64,000 nt of DNA from Chamaelirium japonicum. Taxonomy: Eukaryota; Streptophyta; Magnoliopsida; Liliales; Melanthiaceae. The translations under genes and the position numbers were made by a program. Where the stretch lies: assembly GCA_947650365.1 (NCBI GenBank), contig OX393550.1, positions 120,592,374-120,656,373 of the forward strand, written 5' to 3'. Position 1 is the first letter of the stretch. Each line of letters opens with the position of its first letter. Below the pieces are notes generated by a model. It worked only from the letters and a program-made list of their open reading frames with translations, was not told the origin of the DNA and did no database searches. Positions 29,196 to 43,914 of the stretch are shown here, piece after piece.

Positions 29196-31022
29196 TCCAT
29201 TCTAATTCACTCGTACAATCCATTCTATTTCATTCGTACGATCCATTCTTACTCAATCGTATGATCCATTCTAATTCATTCGCACGAATGTATCCATTCT
29301 AATTCATTCATACGATCCATTCTAATTCATTAATACGATCCAATCTAATTCATTCATACGATCCATTCTAATTCATTCGCACGAATGTATCCATTCTAAT
29401 TCATTCATATGATCCAATCTAATTCATTCATACGATCCATTCTAATTTATTCGTATGTATCCATTCTAATTCATTCATACGATCCATTCTTATTAATTCG
29501 TACGATCCATTCTAATTCATTCGCACGATCCATTCTAATTCATTAATACGATCAATTCTTATTCATTCGTACGACGCACGATCCATTCTAATTCATTCAT
29601 ACGATCCAATCTAATTCATTCATACGATCCATTCTAATTCATTCGTATGTATCCATTCTAATTCATTCATACGATCCATTCTAATTCATTCGTACGATCC
29701 ATTCTAATTCATTCGCACGATCCATTCTAATTCAATCGTACAATCCATTCTAATTCTTTCACACGATCCGTACGAATGAATTAGAATGGATCGTACGAAT
29801 GAATTAGAATGGATCGTATAAAGGAATTAGAATGGATCATACGAATGAAATATAATGTGTCGTACAAAGGAATTAGAATGGATCGTACGAAGGAATTAGA
29901 ATGGATCGTACGAAGGAATTAGAATGGATCGTATGAATGAATTAGAATGGATCGTACTTATGAATTAGAATGGATCGTACGAATGAATTAGAATGGATCG
30001 TACGAATGAATTAGAATGGATACATTCGTGCGAATGAATTAGAATGGATCATACGAATGAGTAAGAATGGATCGTACGAATGAAATAGAATGGATTGTAC
30101 GAATGAATTAGAATGGATACATTCGTACGAATGAAATAGAATGGATTGTACGAATGAATTAGAATGGATCGTACGAATGAATTAGAATGGATCGTACGAA
30201 TGAATTAGAATGAATCATACGAATGAATTAGAATGGATCGTACGAATGAATTAGAATGGATACATTCGTGCGAAAGAATTAGAATAGATCGTATGAATGA
30301 ATTAGAATGGATCGTATGAGATACACGATCCATTCTAATTCATTCATACGATCCATTCTAATTCATTCGTACAATCCATTCTAATTCATTCGCACGATCC
30401 ATTCTAATTCATTCGTACGAATGCATCCATTCTATTTCATTCGAACGATCCAGATCCATTCTAATTCATTCGTACGATCCATTCTAATTCATTCGTACAA
30501 TCCATTCTATTTCATTCGTACGATCCATTCTTACTCATTCGTATGATCCATTCTAATTCATTCGTACATACGATCCATTCTAATTTATTTGCACGAATAC
30601 ATTCGTACGATCCATTCTTATTCATTCGTATGATCCATTCTAATTCATTCGCACGAATGTATCCATTCTAATTCATTCGTATGATCCATTCTAATTCATT
30701 CGCACAATCTATTCTAATTCATTCGTACAATCCATTCTAATTCATTCGCACGATCCATTCTAATTCATTCATACGATCCATTCTAATTCATTCATACAAT
30801 CCATTCTAATTCTTTCATACGATCCATTCTAATTCATTCTTATGATCCATTCTAATTTCCATTCTAATTCATTCATACGATCCATTCTAATTCATTCGTA
30901 CGAATGTATCCCTTCAAATTCATTCGTACGGTCCATTCTAATTCATTCGCACGATCCATTCTAATTCATTCATACGATCCATTCTAATTCATTTGTACAA
31001 ATCCATTCTAATTCATTCGCAC
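29196..31022. repeat. Satellite mosaic 29.2-31.0 kb
   Basis: Blocks: R to 29,770, F to 30,323, R to 31,022. The CGTACGACGCAC marker (reverse complement of GTGCGTCGTACG) is at 29,568, followed by the usual neighbours ATACGATCCAATC and ATACGATCC. No gene is visible. Confidence 0.88.
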
Positions 31023-33932
31023 GAATGAATTAGAATGGATCGTATGAATGAATTAAAATGGATCGTACGAATGAATTAGAATTGATCGTGTGAAAGAATT
31101 AGAATGGATTGTATGAATGAAATAGAATGGATCGTACGAATGAAATAGAATGGATTGTACAAATGAAATAGAATGGATCGTACGAATGAATTGGAATGGA
31201 TCGTGCTAATGAATTAGAATAGATTGTACGAATGAATTAGAATGGATCGTACGAATGAATTAGATTGGATCGTATGAATAAATTAGAATGGATCGTGCGA
31301 ATGACTTAGAATGGATCGTATGAATGAATTAGAATGGATCGTGCGAATGAATTAGAATGGATTGTACGAATGAATTAGAATGGATACATTCGTGCGAATG
31401 AATTAGAATGGATCGTACGAATGAATTAGAATGGGTCGTACGAATGAATTAGAATGTATTGTACGAATGAATTAGAATAGATTTTTCGAATGAATTAGAT
31501 TGGATCATACGAATGAATTAGAATGGATCATACGAATGAATTAGAATGGATCATACGAATGAGTAAGAATGGATCATACGAATAAAATAGAATGGATTGT
31601 ACGAATGAATTAGAATGGATCATAAGAATGAATTAGAATGGATACATTCGTGCGAATGAATTAGAATGGATCATACGAATGAGTAAGAATGAATCGTACG
31701 AATGAAATAGAATGGATTGTACGAACGAATTAGAATGGATCGTACGAATGAATTAGAATGGATCGTATGCATGAATTAGAATGGATCATACGAATGAGTA
31801 AGAATGGATCGTACGAATGAAATAGAATGGATTGTACGAATGAATTAGAATGGATCGTACGAATGAATTAGAATGGATCGTGTGAAAGAATTAGAATGGA
31901 TTGTATGAATGAATTATAATGGATCGTACGAATGAGTAAGAATGGATCGAATGAATTTGAATGGATCGGTATCCATTCTAATTCATTCGTACGATCCATT
32001 CTAATTCCTTCGTACGATCCATTCTAATTCCTTCGTACGATCCATTCTATTTCATTCGCATGATCCATTTTAATTCATTCGCACGAATGTATCCATTCTA
32101 ATTCATTCATACGATCCATTCTAATTCATTCGTACGATTCATTCTAATTCCTTCGTACGATCTATTCTAATTCCTTCGTACGATCCATTCTATTTCATTC
32201 GTATGATCCATTTTAATTCATTCGTACAATCCAATCTAATTCCTTCGTACAATCTATTCTAATTTATTCGTACGATCCATTCTTATTCATTCGTACGATC
32301 TATTCTAATTCATTCGTACGATCCATTCTAATCCACTAGCACGATCGTACGAATTAATTAGAATGGTTCGTGCGAATGAATTAGAATAGATTGTGCGAAT
32401 GAATTAGAATGGATCATACGAATGAATTAGAATGGATCGTGCGAATGAATTAGAATAGATTGTGCGAATGAATTAGAATGGATCGTACGAATGAATTAGA
32501 ATGGATACATTCGTGCGAATGAATTAGAATGGATACATTCGTGCGTAAGATCCATTCTAATTCATTCGCACAATCTATTCTAATTCATTCGTACGGACCA
32601 TTCTAATTCATTCGCACGAACCATTCTAATTCATTCGCACGAATGAATCCATTCTAATTCATTCGTACAATCCATTCTATTTCATTCGTACGATCCATTC
32701 TTACTCATTCGTACGATCCATTCTAATTCATTCGCACGAATGTATCCATTCTAATTCATTCGTATGATCCATTCTAATTCATTCGTACGATCCATTCTAA
32801 TTTATTCGCATGAATGTATCCATTCTAATTCATTCGTACAATCCATTCTAATTCATTCGTACGATCCATTCTAATTCATTCATACGATCCACTCTAATTC
32901 ATTCAAACGATCCATTCTAATTCTTTTACACGATCCATTCTAATTCATTCGTACGATCCATTCTAATTCATTCGTACAATCCATTCTATTTCATTCGTAC
33001 GATCCATTCTTACTCATTCGTACGATCCATTCTAATTCATTCGCACGAATGTATCCATTCTAATTCATTCGTACGATCCATTCTAATTCATTCATACAAT
33101 CCATTCTATTTCATTCGTATGATCCATTCTTACTCATTCGTATGATCCATTCTAATTCATTCGCACGAATGTATCCTTTCTAATTCATTCGTACGATCCA
33201 TTCTAATTCATTCGTACAATCCATTCTAATTCATTCGCACGAATTTATCCATTCTAATTCATTTGTACGATCCATTCTAATTCATTCGCACAATCTATTC
33301 TAATTCATTCGTACGTTCCATTCTAATTCATTACGTACGAGCCATTCTAATTCATTCGCACAATCTATTCTAATTCATTCGTACGATCCATTCTAATTCA
33401 TTCGTATGATCCATTCTAATTCATTCGCACGATCAATTCTAATTCATTAGCACGATCCTTTCTAATTCATTCGTACGATCATTTCTAATTCATTCATACG
33501 ATCCATTCTAATTCATTCATACGATGTATTCTAATTCTTTCGCACGAATGTATCCATTCTAATTCATTCGCACGAATGTATCCATTCTAATTCATTCGTA
33601 CGATTCATTCTAATTCATTCGTACGATCCATTCTAATTCATTCGTACAATCCGTTCTATTTCATTCGTACGATCCATTCTTACTCATTCATATGATCCAT
33701 TCTAATTCATTCGCACGAATGTATCCATTCTAATTCATTTGCATGATCCATTCTAATTCATTCGTACAATCCATTCTATTTCATTCGTACGATCCATTCT
33801 TACTCATTCGTATGATCCATTCTAATTCATTCGTACGATCCTTTCTAATTCATTCGTACAATCCATTCTAATTCATTCGCACAATCTATTCTAATTTATT
33901 CGTACGATCCATTCTAATTCATTCGTACGATC
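31023..33932. repeat. Satellite mosaic 31.0-33.9 kb
   Basis: Blocks: F to 31,968, R to 32,346, F to 32,547, R to 33,932. The R-F switch at 33,926-33,940 runs straight through the self-complementary CGTACGATCGTACG, so the two orientations meet in a perfect palindrome. No gene is visible. Confidence 0.88.
32334..32546 (+). repeat. R-to-F junction module CACTAGCACGATCG, copy 2
   Basis: Near-identical to 14,461-14,660, including the junction wording and the order of linker variants that follows. A shorter relative (CACTAGCACGATCATACG) is at 26,725. The F block ends at about 32,547 right after a 28-mer. Confidence 0.85.
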
Positions 33933-34359
33933 GTACGAATGAATTAGAATGGATCGTACGGAATGAATTAGAATGGATCGTACGAATGAATTAGAATGGA
34001 TACATTCGTGCGAATGAATTAGAATGGATCATACGAATGAGTAAGAATGGATCGTACGAATGAAATAGAATGGATTGTACGAATGAATTAGGATGGATCG
34101 TGCAAATGAATTAGAATTGATCGTGCGAATGAATTAGAATGGATCGTACGAATGAATTAGAATAGATACGTTCGTGCGAATGAATTAGAATGGATCGTAT
34201 GAATGAATTAGATTGGATCGTATTAATGAATTAGAATTGATCGTATGAATAAATTAGAATGGATCGTACGAAGGAATTAGAATGGATACATTCGTGCGAA
34301 TGAATTAGAATGGATCGTATGAATGAATTAGATTGGATCGTATGAATGAATTAGAATGG

Positions 34360-35900
34360 ATCGTATGAATGAATTAGATTGGATCGTATGAATGAATTAG
34401 AATGGATCGTGCGTCGTACGAATGAATTAGAATGGATCGTATTAATGAATTAGAATGGATCGTGTGAATGAATTAGAATGGATCGTACGAATGAATTAGA
34501 ATAGATCGTATGAATGAATTAGATTGGATCGTATGAATGAAATAGAATGGATCGTACGAAGGAATTAGAATGGATTGTACGTACGAAGGAATTAGAATGG
34601 ATCGTACGAAGGAATAAGAATGGATCGTACGAATGAATTAGAATGGATCGTGCGAATGAATTAGAATGGATCGTGCGAATGAATTAGAATGGATCGTGCG
34701 AATGAATTAGAATGGATCGTACGAAGGAAGTAGAATGGATCGGATACATTCGTGCGAATGAATTAGAATGGATGGTGCGAATGAATTAGAATGGATCGTA
34801 CGAATGAATTAGAATGGATCGTACGAATGAATTAGAATGGATCGTATGAATGAATTAGAATGGATCGTTTGAATGAATTAGAATGGATCGTGCGAATGAA
34901 ATAGAATGGATCGTACGAATGAATTAGAATGGATCGTACGAATGAATTAGAATGGATACATTCGTGCGAATGAATTAGAATGGATACATTCATGCAAATG
35001 AATTAGAATGGATCATACGAATGAATTAGAATGGATCGTGTGAATGAATTAGAATAGATTATGCTATTCTAATTCATTTGCACAAATATATCCATTCTAA
35101 TTCATTCGTATGATCCATTCTAATTCATTCGCACAATCCATTCTAATTCATTCATACGATCCAATCTAATTAATGAATTAGAATGGATCGTACGAATGAA
35201 TTAGAATGGATCGTACGAATGAATTAGAATGGATCGTATGAATGAATTAGATTGGATCGTATGAATAAAATAGAATGGATCGTACGAAGGAATTAGAATG
35301 GATCATACGTACGAAGAAATTAGAATGGATCATACGAAGGAATAAGAATAGATCGTACGAATGGATTAGAATGGATCGTGCGAATGAATTAGAATGGATC
35401 GTGCGAAAGAATTAGAATGGATCGTGCGAATGAATTAGAATGGATCGTACGAATGAATTAGAATGGATCGTACGAAGGAATTAGAATGGATCGGATACAT
35501 TCGTGCGAATGAATTAGAATGGATCGTGCGAATGAATTAGAATGGATCGTACGAATGAATTAGAATGGATCATACGAATGAATTAGAGTGGATCGTATGA
35601 ATGAATTAGAATGGATCGTGCGAATGAAATAGAATGGATCGTATGAATGAATTAGAATGGATCGTATGAATTAATTAGAATGGATACATTCGTGCGAATG
35701 AATTAGAATGGATACATTCATGCAAATGAATTAGAATGGATCATACGAATGAATTAGAATGGATCGTGCGAATGAATTAGAATAGATTGTGCAATTCTAA
35801 TTCATTTGCACAAATATATCCATTCTAATTCATTCCTATGATCCATTCTAATTCATTCGCACAATCCATTCTAATTCATTCATACGATCCATTCTAATTA
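34360..35900. repeat. ~728-751-bp segmental duplication spanning an inversion
   Basis: Two copies of an F segment followed by a ~107-bp R fragment. Markers: CGGATACATTCG at 34,741 and 35,492 (751 bp apart), and the F-R turn into AATTCATTTGCACAAATATA at 35,071 and 35,799 (728 bp apart). The offsets differ by 23, one monomer. Both copies return to F through CTAATTAATGAATTAG at about 35,172 and 35,899. The inversion was therefore duplicated together with its surroundings. Confidence 0.88.
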
Positions 35901-38021
35901 ATGAATTAGAATGGATCGTACGAATGAATTAGAATGGATCGTACGAATGAATTAGAATAGATCGTACGAATGAATTAGAATGGATCATACGAAGGAAATA
36001 TAATGGGTCGTACAAAGGAATTAGAATGGATCGTACGAAAAAATTAGAATAGATCGTACGAAGGAATTAGAATGGATCGTACGAAGGAATTAGAATGGAT
36101 ACATTCGTGCGAATGAATTAGAATGGATCGTGCGAATGAATTAGAGTGGATCGTACGTACGAAGGAATTAGAATGGATCGTACGAAGGAATTAGAATGGA
36201 TCGTACGAATGAATTAGAATAGATTGTGGGAATGAATTAGAATGGATCGTATGCGAATGAATTAGAATGGATCGTACGAATGAATTAGAATGGATACATT
36301 CGTGCGAATGAATTAGAATGGATCATACGAATGAGTAAGAATGGATCGTACGAATAAAATAGAATGGATTGCACGAATGATTTAGAATGGATCGTATGAA
36401 TGAATTAGATATGATCCATTCTTACTCATTCGTATGATCCATTCTAATTCATTCGCACGAATGTATCAATTCTAATTCATTCGTACGATCCATTCTAATT
36501 CATTCGTACGATCCATTCTAATTCATTCATACGATCCATTCTAATTCATTCATATAATCCATTCTAATTCTTTCACATGATCCATTCTAATTCATTCGTA
36601 CGATCCATTCTAATTCATTCGTACAATCCATTCTATTTTATTCGTACGATCCATTCTTACTCATTCGTACGATCCATTCTAATTCATTCGCACGAATGTA
36701 TCCATTCTAATTCATTCGTACGATCCATTCTAACTCATTCGTACAATCCATTCTATTTCATTCGTACGATCCATTCTTACTCATTCGTATGATCCATTCT
36801 AATTCATTCGCACGAATGTATCCATTCTAATTCATTCGTACGATCCATTCTAATTCAATCGTACGATCCATTTTAATTCATTCATACAATCCATTCTATT
36901 TTATTCGTACGATCCATTCTTACTCATTCGTATGATCCATTCTAATTCATTCGCACGAATGTATCCATTCTAATTCATTCGTACGATCCATTCTAATTCA
37001 TTCGCACGATCCATTCTAATTCATTCACACAATCCATTCTAATTCTTTCACACGATCCATTCTAATTCATTCGCACGATCCATTCTAATTCATTCGCACA
37101 ATCCATTCTAATTCTTTCACACGATCCATTCTAATTCATTCGCACGATCCATTCTAATTCTTTCACATGATACATTCTAATTTTATTCGTACGATCCATT
37201 CTAATTCATTCGCACGATCCATTCTAATTCATTCGCACAATCCATTCTAATTCATTCGCACGAATGTATCGATTCTAATTCATTCGTACGATCCATTCTA
37301 ATTCATTCATACAATCCATTCTATTTCTTTCATACGATCCATTCTTACCCATTCGTATGATCCATTCTAATTCATTCGCACGAATGTATCCATTCTAATT
37401 TATTCGTACGATCCATTCTAATTCATTCATATGATCCATTCTAATTCATTCATACAATCCATTCTAATTCTTTCACACGATCCATTCTAATTCATTCGTA
37501 CGATCCATTCTAATTCATTCGTACAATCTATTCTATTTCATTCGTACGATCCATTCTTACTCATTCATATGAGCCATTCTAAATCATTCGCACGAATGTA
37601 TCAATTCTAATTCATTCGTACGATCTATTCTAATTCATTCATACAATCCATTCTATTTCATTCGTACAATCTATTCTAATTCAATGGATTCATTCGTGCG
37701 AATGAATTAGAATGGATTGTATGAATGAATTAGATTGGATCGTATAAATGAATTAGAATGGATCGTGCAAATTAATTAGAATGGATCGTACGAAGGAATT
37801 AGAATGGATCGTACGAATGAATTAGAATGGATCGTATGACGTGTGAAAGAATTAGAATGGATTGTATGAATGAATTAGAATGGATTGTACGAATGAATTA
37901 GAATGGATACATTCGTGCGAATAAATTAGAATGGATCGTACGAATGAGTAAGAATGGATCGTACGAATGAAATATAATGGATTGTACGATTGAATTAGAA
38001 TGGATCGTACGAGTGAATTAG
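35900..38021. repeat. Satellite blocks F to 36,411, R to 37,683, F to 38,021
   Basis: The R block shows the same HOR grammar in reverse. GCACGAATG starts at 36,455, 36,690, 36,810 and 36,953, spacings 235, 120 and 143 bp, each 28 plus a multiple of 23. Around 37,020-37,260 a run of TCTTTCACA and CATTCGCAC monomers is locally repeated. No gene is visible. Confidence 0.9.
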
Positions 38022-41000
38022 AATTCATTTGCACGATCCATTCTAATTCATTCATACGATCCATTCTAATTCATTCGTACGATCCATTCTAATTCATTCG
38101 CACGATCCATTCAAAGTCATTCATACGATCCATTCTAATTCATTCATACAATCCATTCTAATTCTTTCACAAGATCCATTCTAATTCATTCGTACGATCC
38201 ATTCTAATTCATTCGTACAATCCATTCTATTTCATCCGTACGATCCATTCTTACTCATTCGTACGATCTATTCTAATTTATTCACACGAATGTATCCATT
38301 CTAATTCATTCGTACGATCCATTCTAATACATTCGTATAATCCATTCTAATTCATTCGTACGATCCATTCTAATTCATTCGTACGATCCATTTTAATTCA
38401 TACGTACGACCCATTCTAATTCATTAATATGATCCAATCTAATACATTCATACGATCCATTCTAATTCATTGGCACGAATGTATCCATTCTAATTCATTC
38501 GCACGAATATATCCATTCTAATTCATTCGCACAATCTATTCAAATTCATTCGTACGATCCATTCTAATTCATTCATACGATCCATTCTAATTCATTCATA
38601 CGATCTATTCTAATTCTTTCGCACGAATGTATCCATTCTAATTCATTCGCACGAATGTATCCATTCTAATTCATTCGTACGATCCATTCTAATTCATTCG
38701 CCTTCTTACGATCCATTCTAATTCATTCCCATGAATGTATCCATTCTAATTGATACGTACGATCCATTATATTTCATTTGTACGATCTATTCTTACTCAT
38801 TCGTACGACCCATTCTAATTCATTCGCACGAATGTATCCATTCTAATTCATTCGTACGATCCATTCTAATTCATTCATACGATCCATTCTAATTCATTCA
38901 TACAATCCATTCTAATTCTTTCACACGATCCATTCTAATTCATTCGTACGATCCATTCTAATTCATAATTCATTTGCACGAATGTATCCATTCTAATTCA
39001 TTCATACGATCCATTCTAATTCATTCGTACGATCCATTCTAATTGATTCGCACAATCTATTCTAATTCATTCGCACAATCCATTCTAATTCATTCGTATG
39101 ATCCATTCTAATTCATTCGCACAATCTATTCTAATTCATTCGCACGAATGTATCCATTCTAATTCATTCGTACGATCCATTCTAATTCATTCATACGATC
39201 CATTCTAACTCATTCATACAATCCATTCTAATTCTTTCACACGATCTATTCTAATTCATTCGTACGACCCATTCTAATTCACTCGTACAATCCATTCTAT
39301 TTCATTCGTACGATCCATTCTTACTCATTCGTATGATCCATTCTAATTCATTCGCACGAATATATCCATTCTAATTCATTCGTACGATCTATTCTAATTC
39401 ATTCGTACGATCCATTCTAATTCATTCGTACGATCCATTCTAATTCATTCATACGATCCAATCTAATTTATTCGTACGATCCATTCTAATTTATTCGCAC
39501 GAATGTATCCATTCTATTTCATTCGTACGATCCATTCTTACTCAATCGTATGATCCATTCTAATTCATTCGCACGAATATATCCAATCTAATTCATTCAT
39601 ACGATCTATTCTAATTCATTCATACGATCCATTCTAATTCATTCGTACAATCCATTCTAATTCATTCGCACGATCCATTCTAATTCATTCATACGATCCA
39701 TTTTAATTCATTCGTACGATCAATTCTAATTCATTCATACGATCCAAACTAATTCATTCGTACGATCCATTCTAATTCATTCGCACGAATGTATCCATTC
39801 TATTTCATTCGTACTATCCATTCTTACTCAATCGTATGATCCATTCTAATTCATTCGCACGAATGTATCCAATCTAATTCATTCATACGATCCATTCTAA
39901 TTCATTCATACGATCCATTCTAATTCATTCGTACAATCCATTCTAATTCATTCGCACGATCCATTCTAATTCATTCATACGATCCATTCTAATTCATTCA
40001 TACAATCCATTCTAATCTTTTACACGATCCATTCTAATTCATTCGTACGATCTATTCTAATTCATTCGTACGATCCATTCTAATTCATTCGTACGATCCA
40101 TTCTAATTTATTCACACGATCCAATCTAATTCATTCGTACGATCCATTCTAATTTATTCGCACGAATGTATCCATTCTATTTCATTCGTACGATCCATTC
40201 TTACTCAATCGTATGATCCATTCTAATTCATTCGCATGAATTTATCCAATCTAATTCATTCATACGATCCATTCTAATTCATTCATACGATCCATTCTAA
40301 TTCATTCGTACAATCCATTCTAATTCATTCGCACGATCCATTCTAATTTATTCATAGGATCCATTCTAATTCATTCATACAATCCATTCTAATTCTTTCA
40401 CACGATCCATTCTAATTCATTCGTATAATGTATTCTAATTCATTCGTATAATCCATTCTAATTCATTCGTACGATCCATTCTAATTCATTCATACGATCC
40501 AATCTAATTCATTTGTACGATCCATTCTAATTCATTCATACGATCCATTCTAATTCATTCGCACAATCTATTCTAATTCTTTCGCACGAACCATTGTAAT
40601 TCATTCGTATGATCCTTTCTAATTCATTCGCACAATCTATTCTAATTCATTCGCACGAATGTATCCATTCTAATTCATTCGTACGATCCATTCTAATTCA
40701 TTCATACGATCCATTCTAATTCATTCATACAATCCATTCTAATTCTTTCACACGATCGATTCTAATTCATTCGTACGATCCATTCTAATTCACTCGTACA
40801 ATCCATTCTATTTCATTCGTATGATCCATTCTTACTCATTCGTATGATCCATTCTAATTCATTCGCACGAATATATCCATTGTAATTTATTCGTACGATC
40901 CATTCAAATTCATTCGTACGATCCATTCTAATTCATTCGTACGATCCATTCTAATTCATTCATACAATCCATTCTAAATATTTCACACGATCCATTCTAA

Positions 41001-42560
41001 TTCATTCGTACGATCCATTCTAATTCATTCGTACAATCAATTCTATTCCATTCGTACGATCCATTCTTACTCATTCATACGATCCATTCTATTTCATTCG
41101 TACGATCCATTCTTACTTATTCGTACGATCCATTCTAATTCATTTGCACGAACGTATCCATTCTAATTCATTCGTATGATCCATTCTAATTCATTCGTAC
41201 GATCCATTCTAATTCATTCGTATGATCCATTCTAATTTATTCGCACGATCCATTCTAATTTATTCGTACGATCCATTCTAATTCATTCGCACGAATGTAT
41301 CCATTCTAATTCATTCGTACAATCCATTCTAATTCATTCATACGATCTATTCTAATTCACACATACAATCCATTCTAATTCTTTCACACAATCCATTCTA
41401 ATTCATTCGTACGATCCATTCTAATTCATTCGTACAATCCATTCTATTTCATTCGTACGATCCATTCTTACTTATTCGTACGATCCATTCTAATTCTTTC
41501 ACACGATCCATTCTAATTCATTCATACGATCCATTCTAATTCATTCGTATGATCCATTCTAATTCCTTCGTACAATCCATTCTATTTCATTCGTACGATC
41601 CATTCTTACTCATTCGTATGATCCATTCTAATTCATTCGCACGAATGTATCCATTCTAATTCATTCGTACGATCCATTCTAATTCATTCATACGATCCAT
41701 TCTAATTCATTCATACAATCCATTCTAATTCTTTCACACGATCCATTCTAATTCATTCGTACGATCCATTCTAATTAATTCGTATAATCCATTCTATTTC
41801 ATTCGTACGATCCATTCTTACTCATTCGTATGATCCATTCTAATTCATTCGCATGAATGTGTCCATTCTAATTCATTCGTATGATCCATTCTAATTCATT
41901 CGTACAATCCATTCTATTTCATTCGTACGATCCATTCTTACTCATTCGTATGATCCATTCTAATTCATTCGTACGATCCATTCTAATTCATTCGCACAAT
42001 CTATTCTAATTCATTCGTACGATCCATTCTAATTCATTCGTACGATCCATTCTAATTCATTCGTATGATCTATTCTAATTCATTCGTACAATCCATTCAA
42101 TTTCATTCGTATGATCCATTCTGACTCATTCGTATGATCCATTCTAATTCATTCGCACGAATGTATCCATTCTAATTCATTCATACAATCTATTCTAATT
42201 CATTCATACGATCCATTCTAATTCATTCGTACGATCCATTCTATTTCATTCGTACGATCCATTCAAATTCATTCGCAGGAACCATTCTAATTCATTCGTA
42301 CGTTCCGTTCTAATTCATTAGAATGATCCCTGCTAATTCATTCGTACGATCCATTCTAATTCATTCGCACGATCCATTCTAATTCATTCGCACGAATGTA
42401 TCCATTCTAATTCATTCGTACGATCCATTCTAATTCATTTGTACGATCCATTCTAATTCATTCGTACAATCTATTCTATTTTATTCGTATGATCCATTCT
42501 AATTCATTCGTACGATCCATTCTAATTCATTCGCATGATCCATTCTAATTCATTCATACA
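38022..42560 (-). repeat. Long R block with diverged 3.2-kb-type unit
   Basis: Uninterrupted R satellite. From about 39,400 to 42,412 the order of variant monomers matches the 3,211-bp units at 45,050-54,682. The offset to the first of those copies falls from 6,111 bp (39,461 vs 45,572) to 5,839 bp (42,298 vs 48,137), so this copy is about 272 bp longer inside. More substitutions separate it from them than separate the three from each other. It looks like an older relative or progenitor. Confidence 0.8.
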
Positions 42561-43914
42561 TGTACGAATGAATTAGAATGGATATATTCGTGCGAATGAA
42601 TTAGAATGGATCGTATGAATGAATTAGAATGGATACATTTGTACGAATGAATTAGAATGGATCATATGAATGAATTAGATTGGATCGTATTAATGAATTA
42701 GAATGGATCGTGCGAATGAATTAGAATGGATCATAAGAATGAATTAGAATGGATACATTCGTGCGAATGAATTAGAATGGATCAGACGATTGAGTAAGAA
42801 TGGATCGTACGAATGAATTAGAATAGATTGTGCGAAAGAATTAGAATGGATTGTATGAATGAATTAGAATAGATCAATTAGAATGGATCGTAAGAATGAG
42901 GAAATGAATTAGAATAGATTGTGCGAATGAATTAGAATGGATCGTATAAATGAATTAGAATGGATCCGATGTGTGAATTTGAATAAATTAGAATGGATTG
43001 TACGAATGTATCCATTCTAATTCCTTCGTATGATCCATTCTAATTCATTCGTACGATCTATTCTAATTCATTCATACAATCCATTCAAATTCATTCGTAT
43101 GAAGGAATTAGAATGGATCGTACGAATGAATTAGAATGGATCGTGCGAATAAATTAGAATGGATTGTACGAATGGATACATTCGTGCGAATGAATTAGAT
43201 TGGATCATACGAATGAGTAAGAATGGATCGTACGAATGAAATAGAATGGATTGTACGAATGAATTAGAATGGATCGTACGAATGAATTAGAATGGATCAT
43301 GTGAAAGAATTAGAATGGATTGTATGAATGAATTAGAATGGATCGTATGAATGACTAAAAATGGATCATACGAATGAAATAGAATGGATTGTACAAATGA
43401 ATTAGAATGGATCGTACGAATGAATTAGAATGGATCGTGTGAAAGAATTAGAATGGATTGTATGAATGACTTAGAATGGATCATATGAATGAATTAGAAT
43501 GGATCGTATGAATGAATTAGAATGGATCGTATGAAGGAATTAGAATGGATCGTATGAATGAATTAGAATGGATCGTGTGAATGAACTAGAATGGATCGTA
43601 CGAAGGAATTAGAATGGATGGTATGAATGAATTAGAATGGATCGTACGAATGAAATAGAATGGATTGTACGAATGAATTAGAATGAATCGTACGAATGAA
43701 TTAGAATGGATCGTATGAATGATATTAGAATGGATCGTACGAATGAAATAGAATGGATTGTACGAATGAATTAGAATGGATCGTGCGAATGAATTAGAAT
43801 GGATCGTGCTAATGAATTAGAATGGATCGTACGAATGAATTAGAATAGATTGTGTGAATGAATTAGAATGGATCATACGAATGAATTAGAATGGATCGTA
43901 CGAATGAATTAGAC
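42561..43914 (+). repeat. F island 1 in long R domain
   Basis: F satellite entered through CATACATGTACGAATG at 42,555 and left through TTAGACATTCTAATTC at 43,911. A ~90-bp R fragment (43,008-43,100, between GTACGAATGTATCC and CGTATGAAGG) lies inside. The same island, with both edges and the internal fragment, occurs at 54,822-56,225, about 50 bp longer there. Confidence 0.9.
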
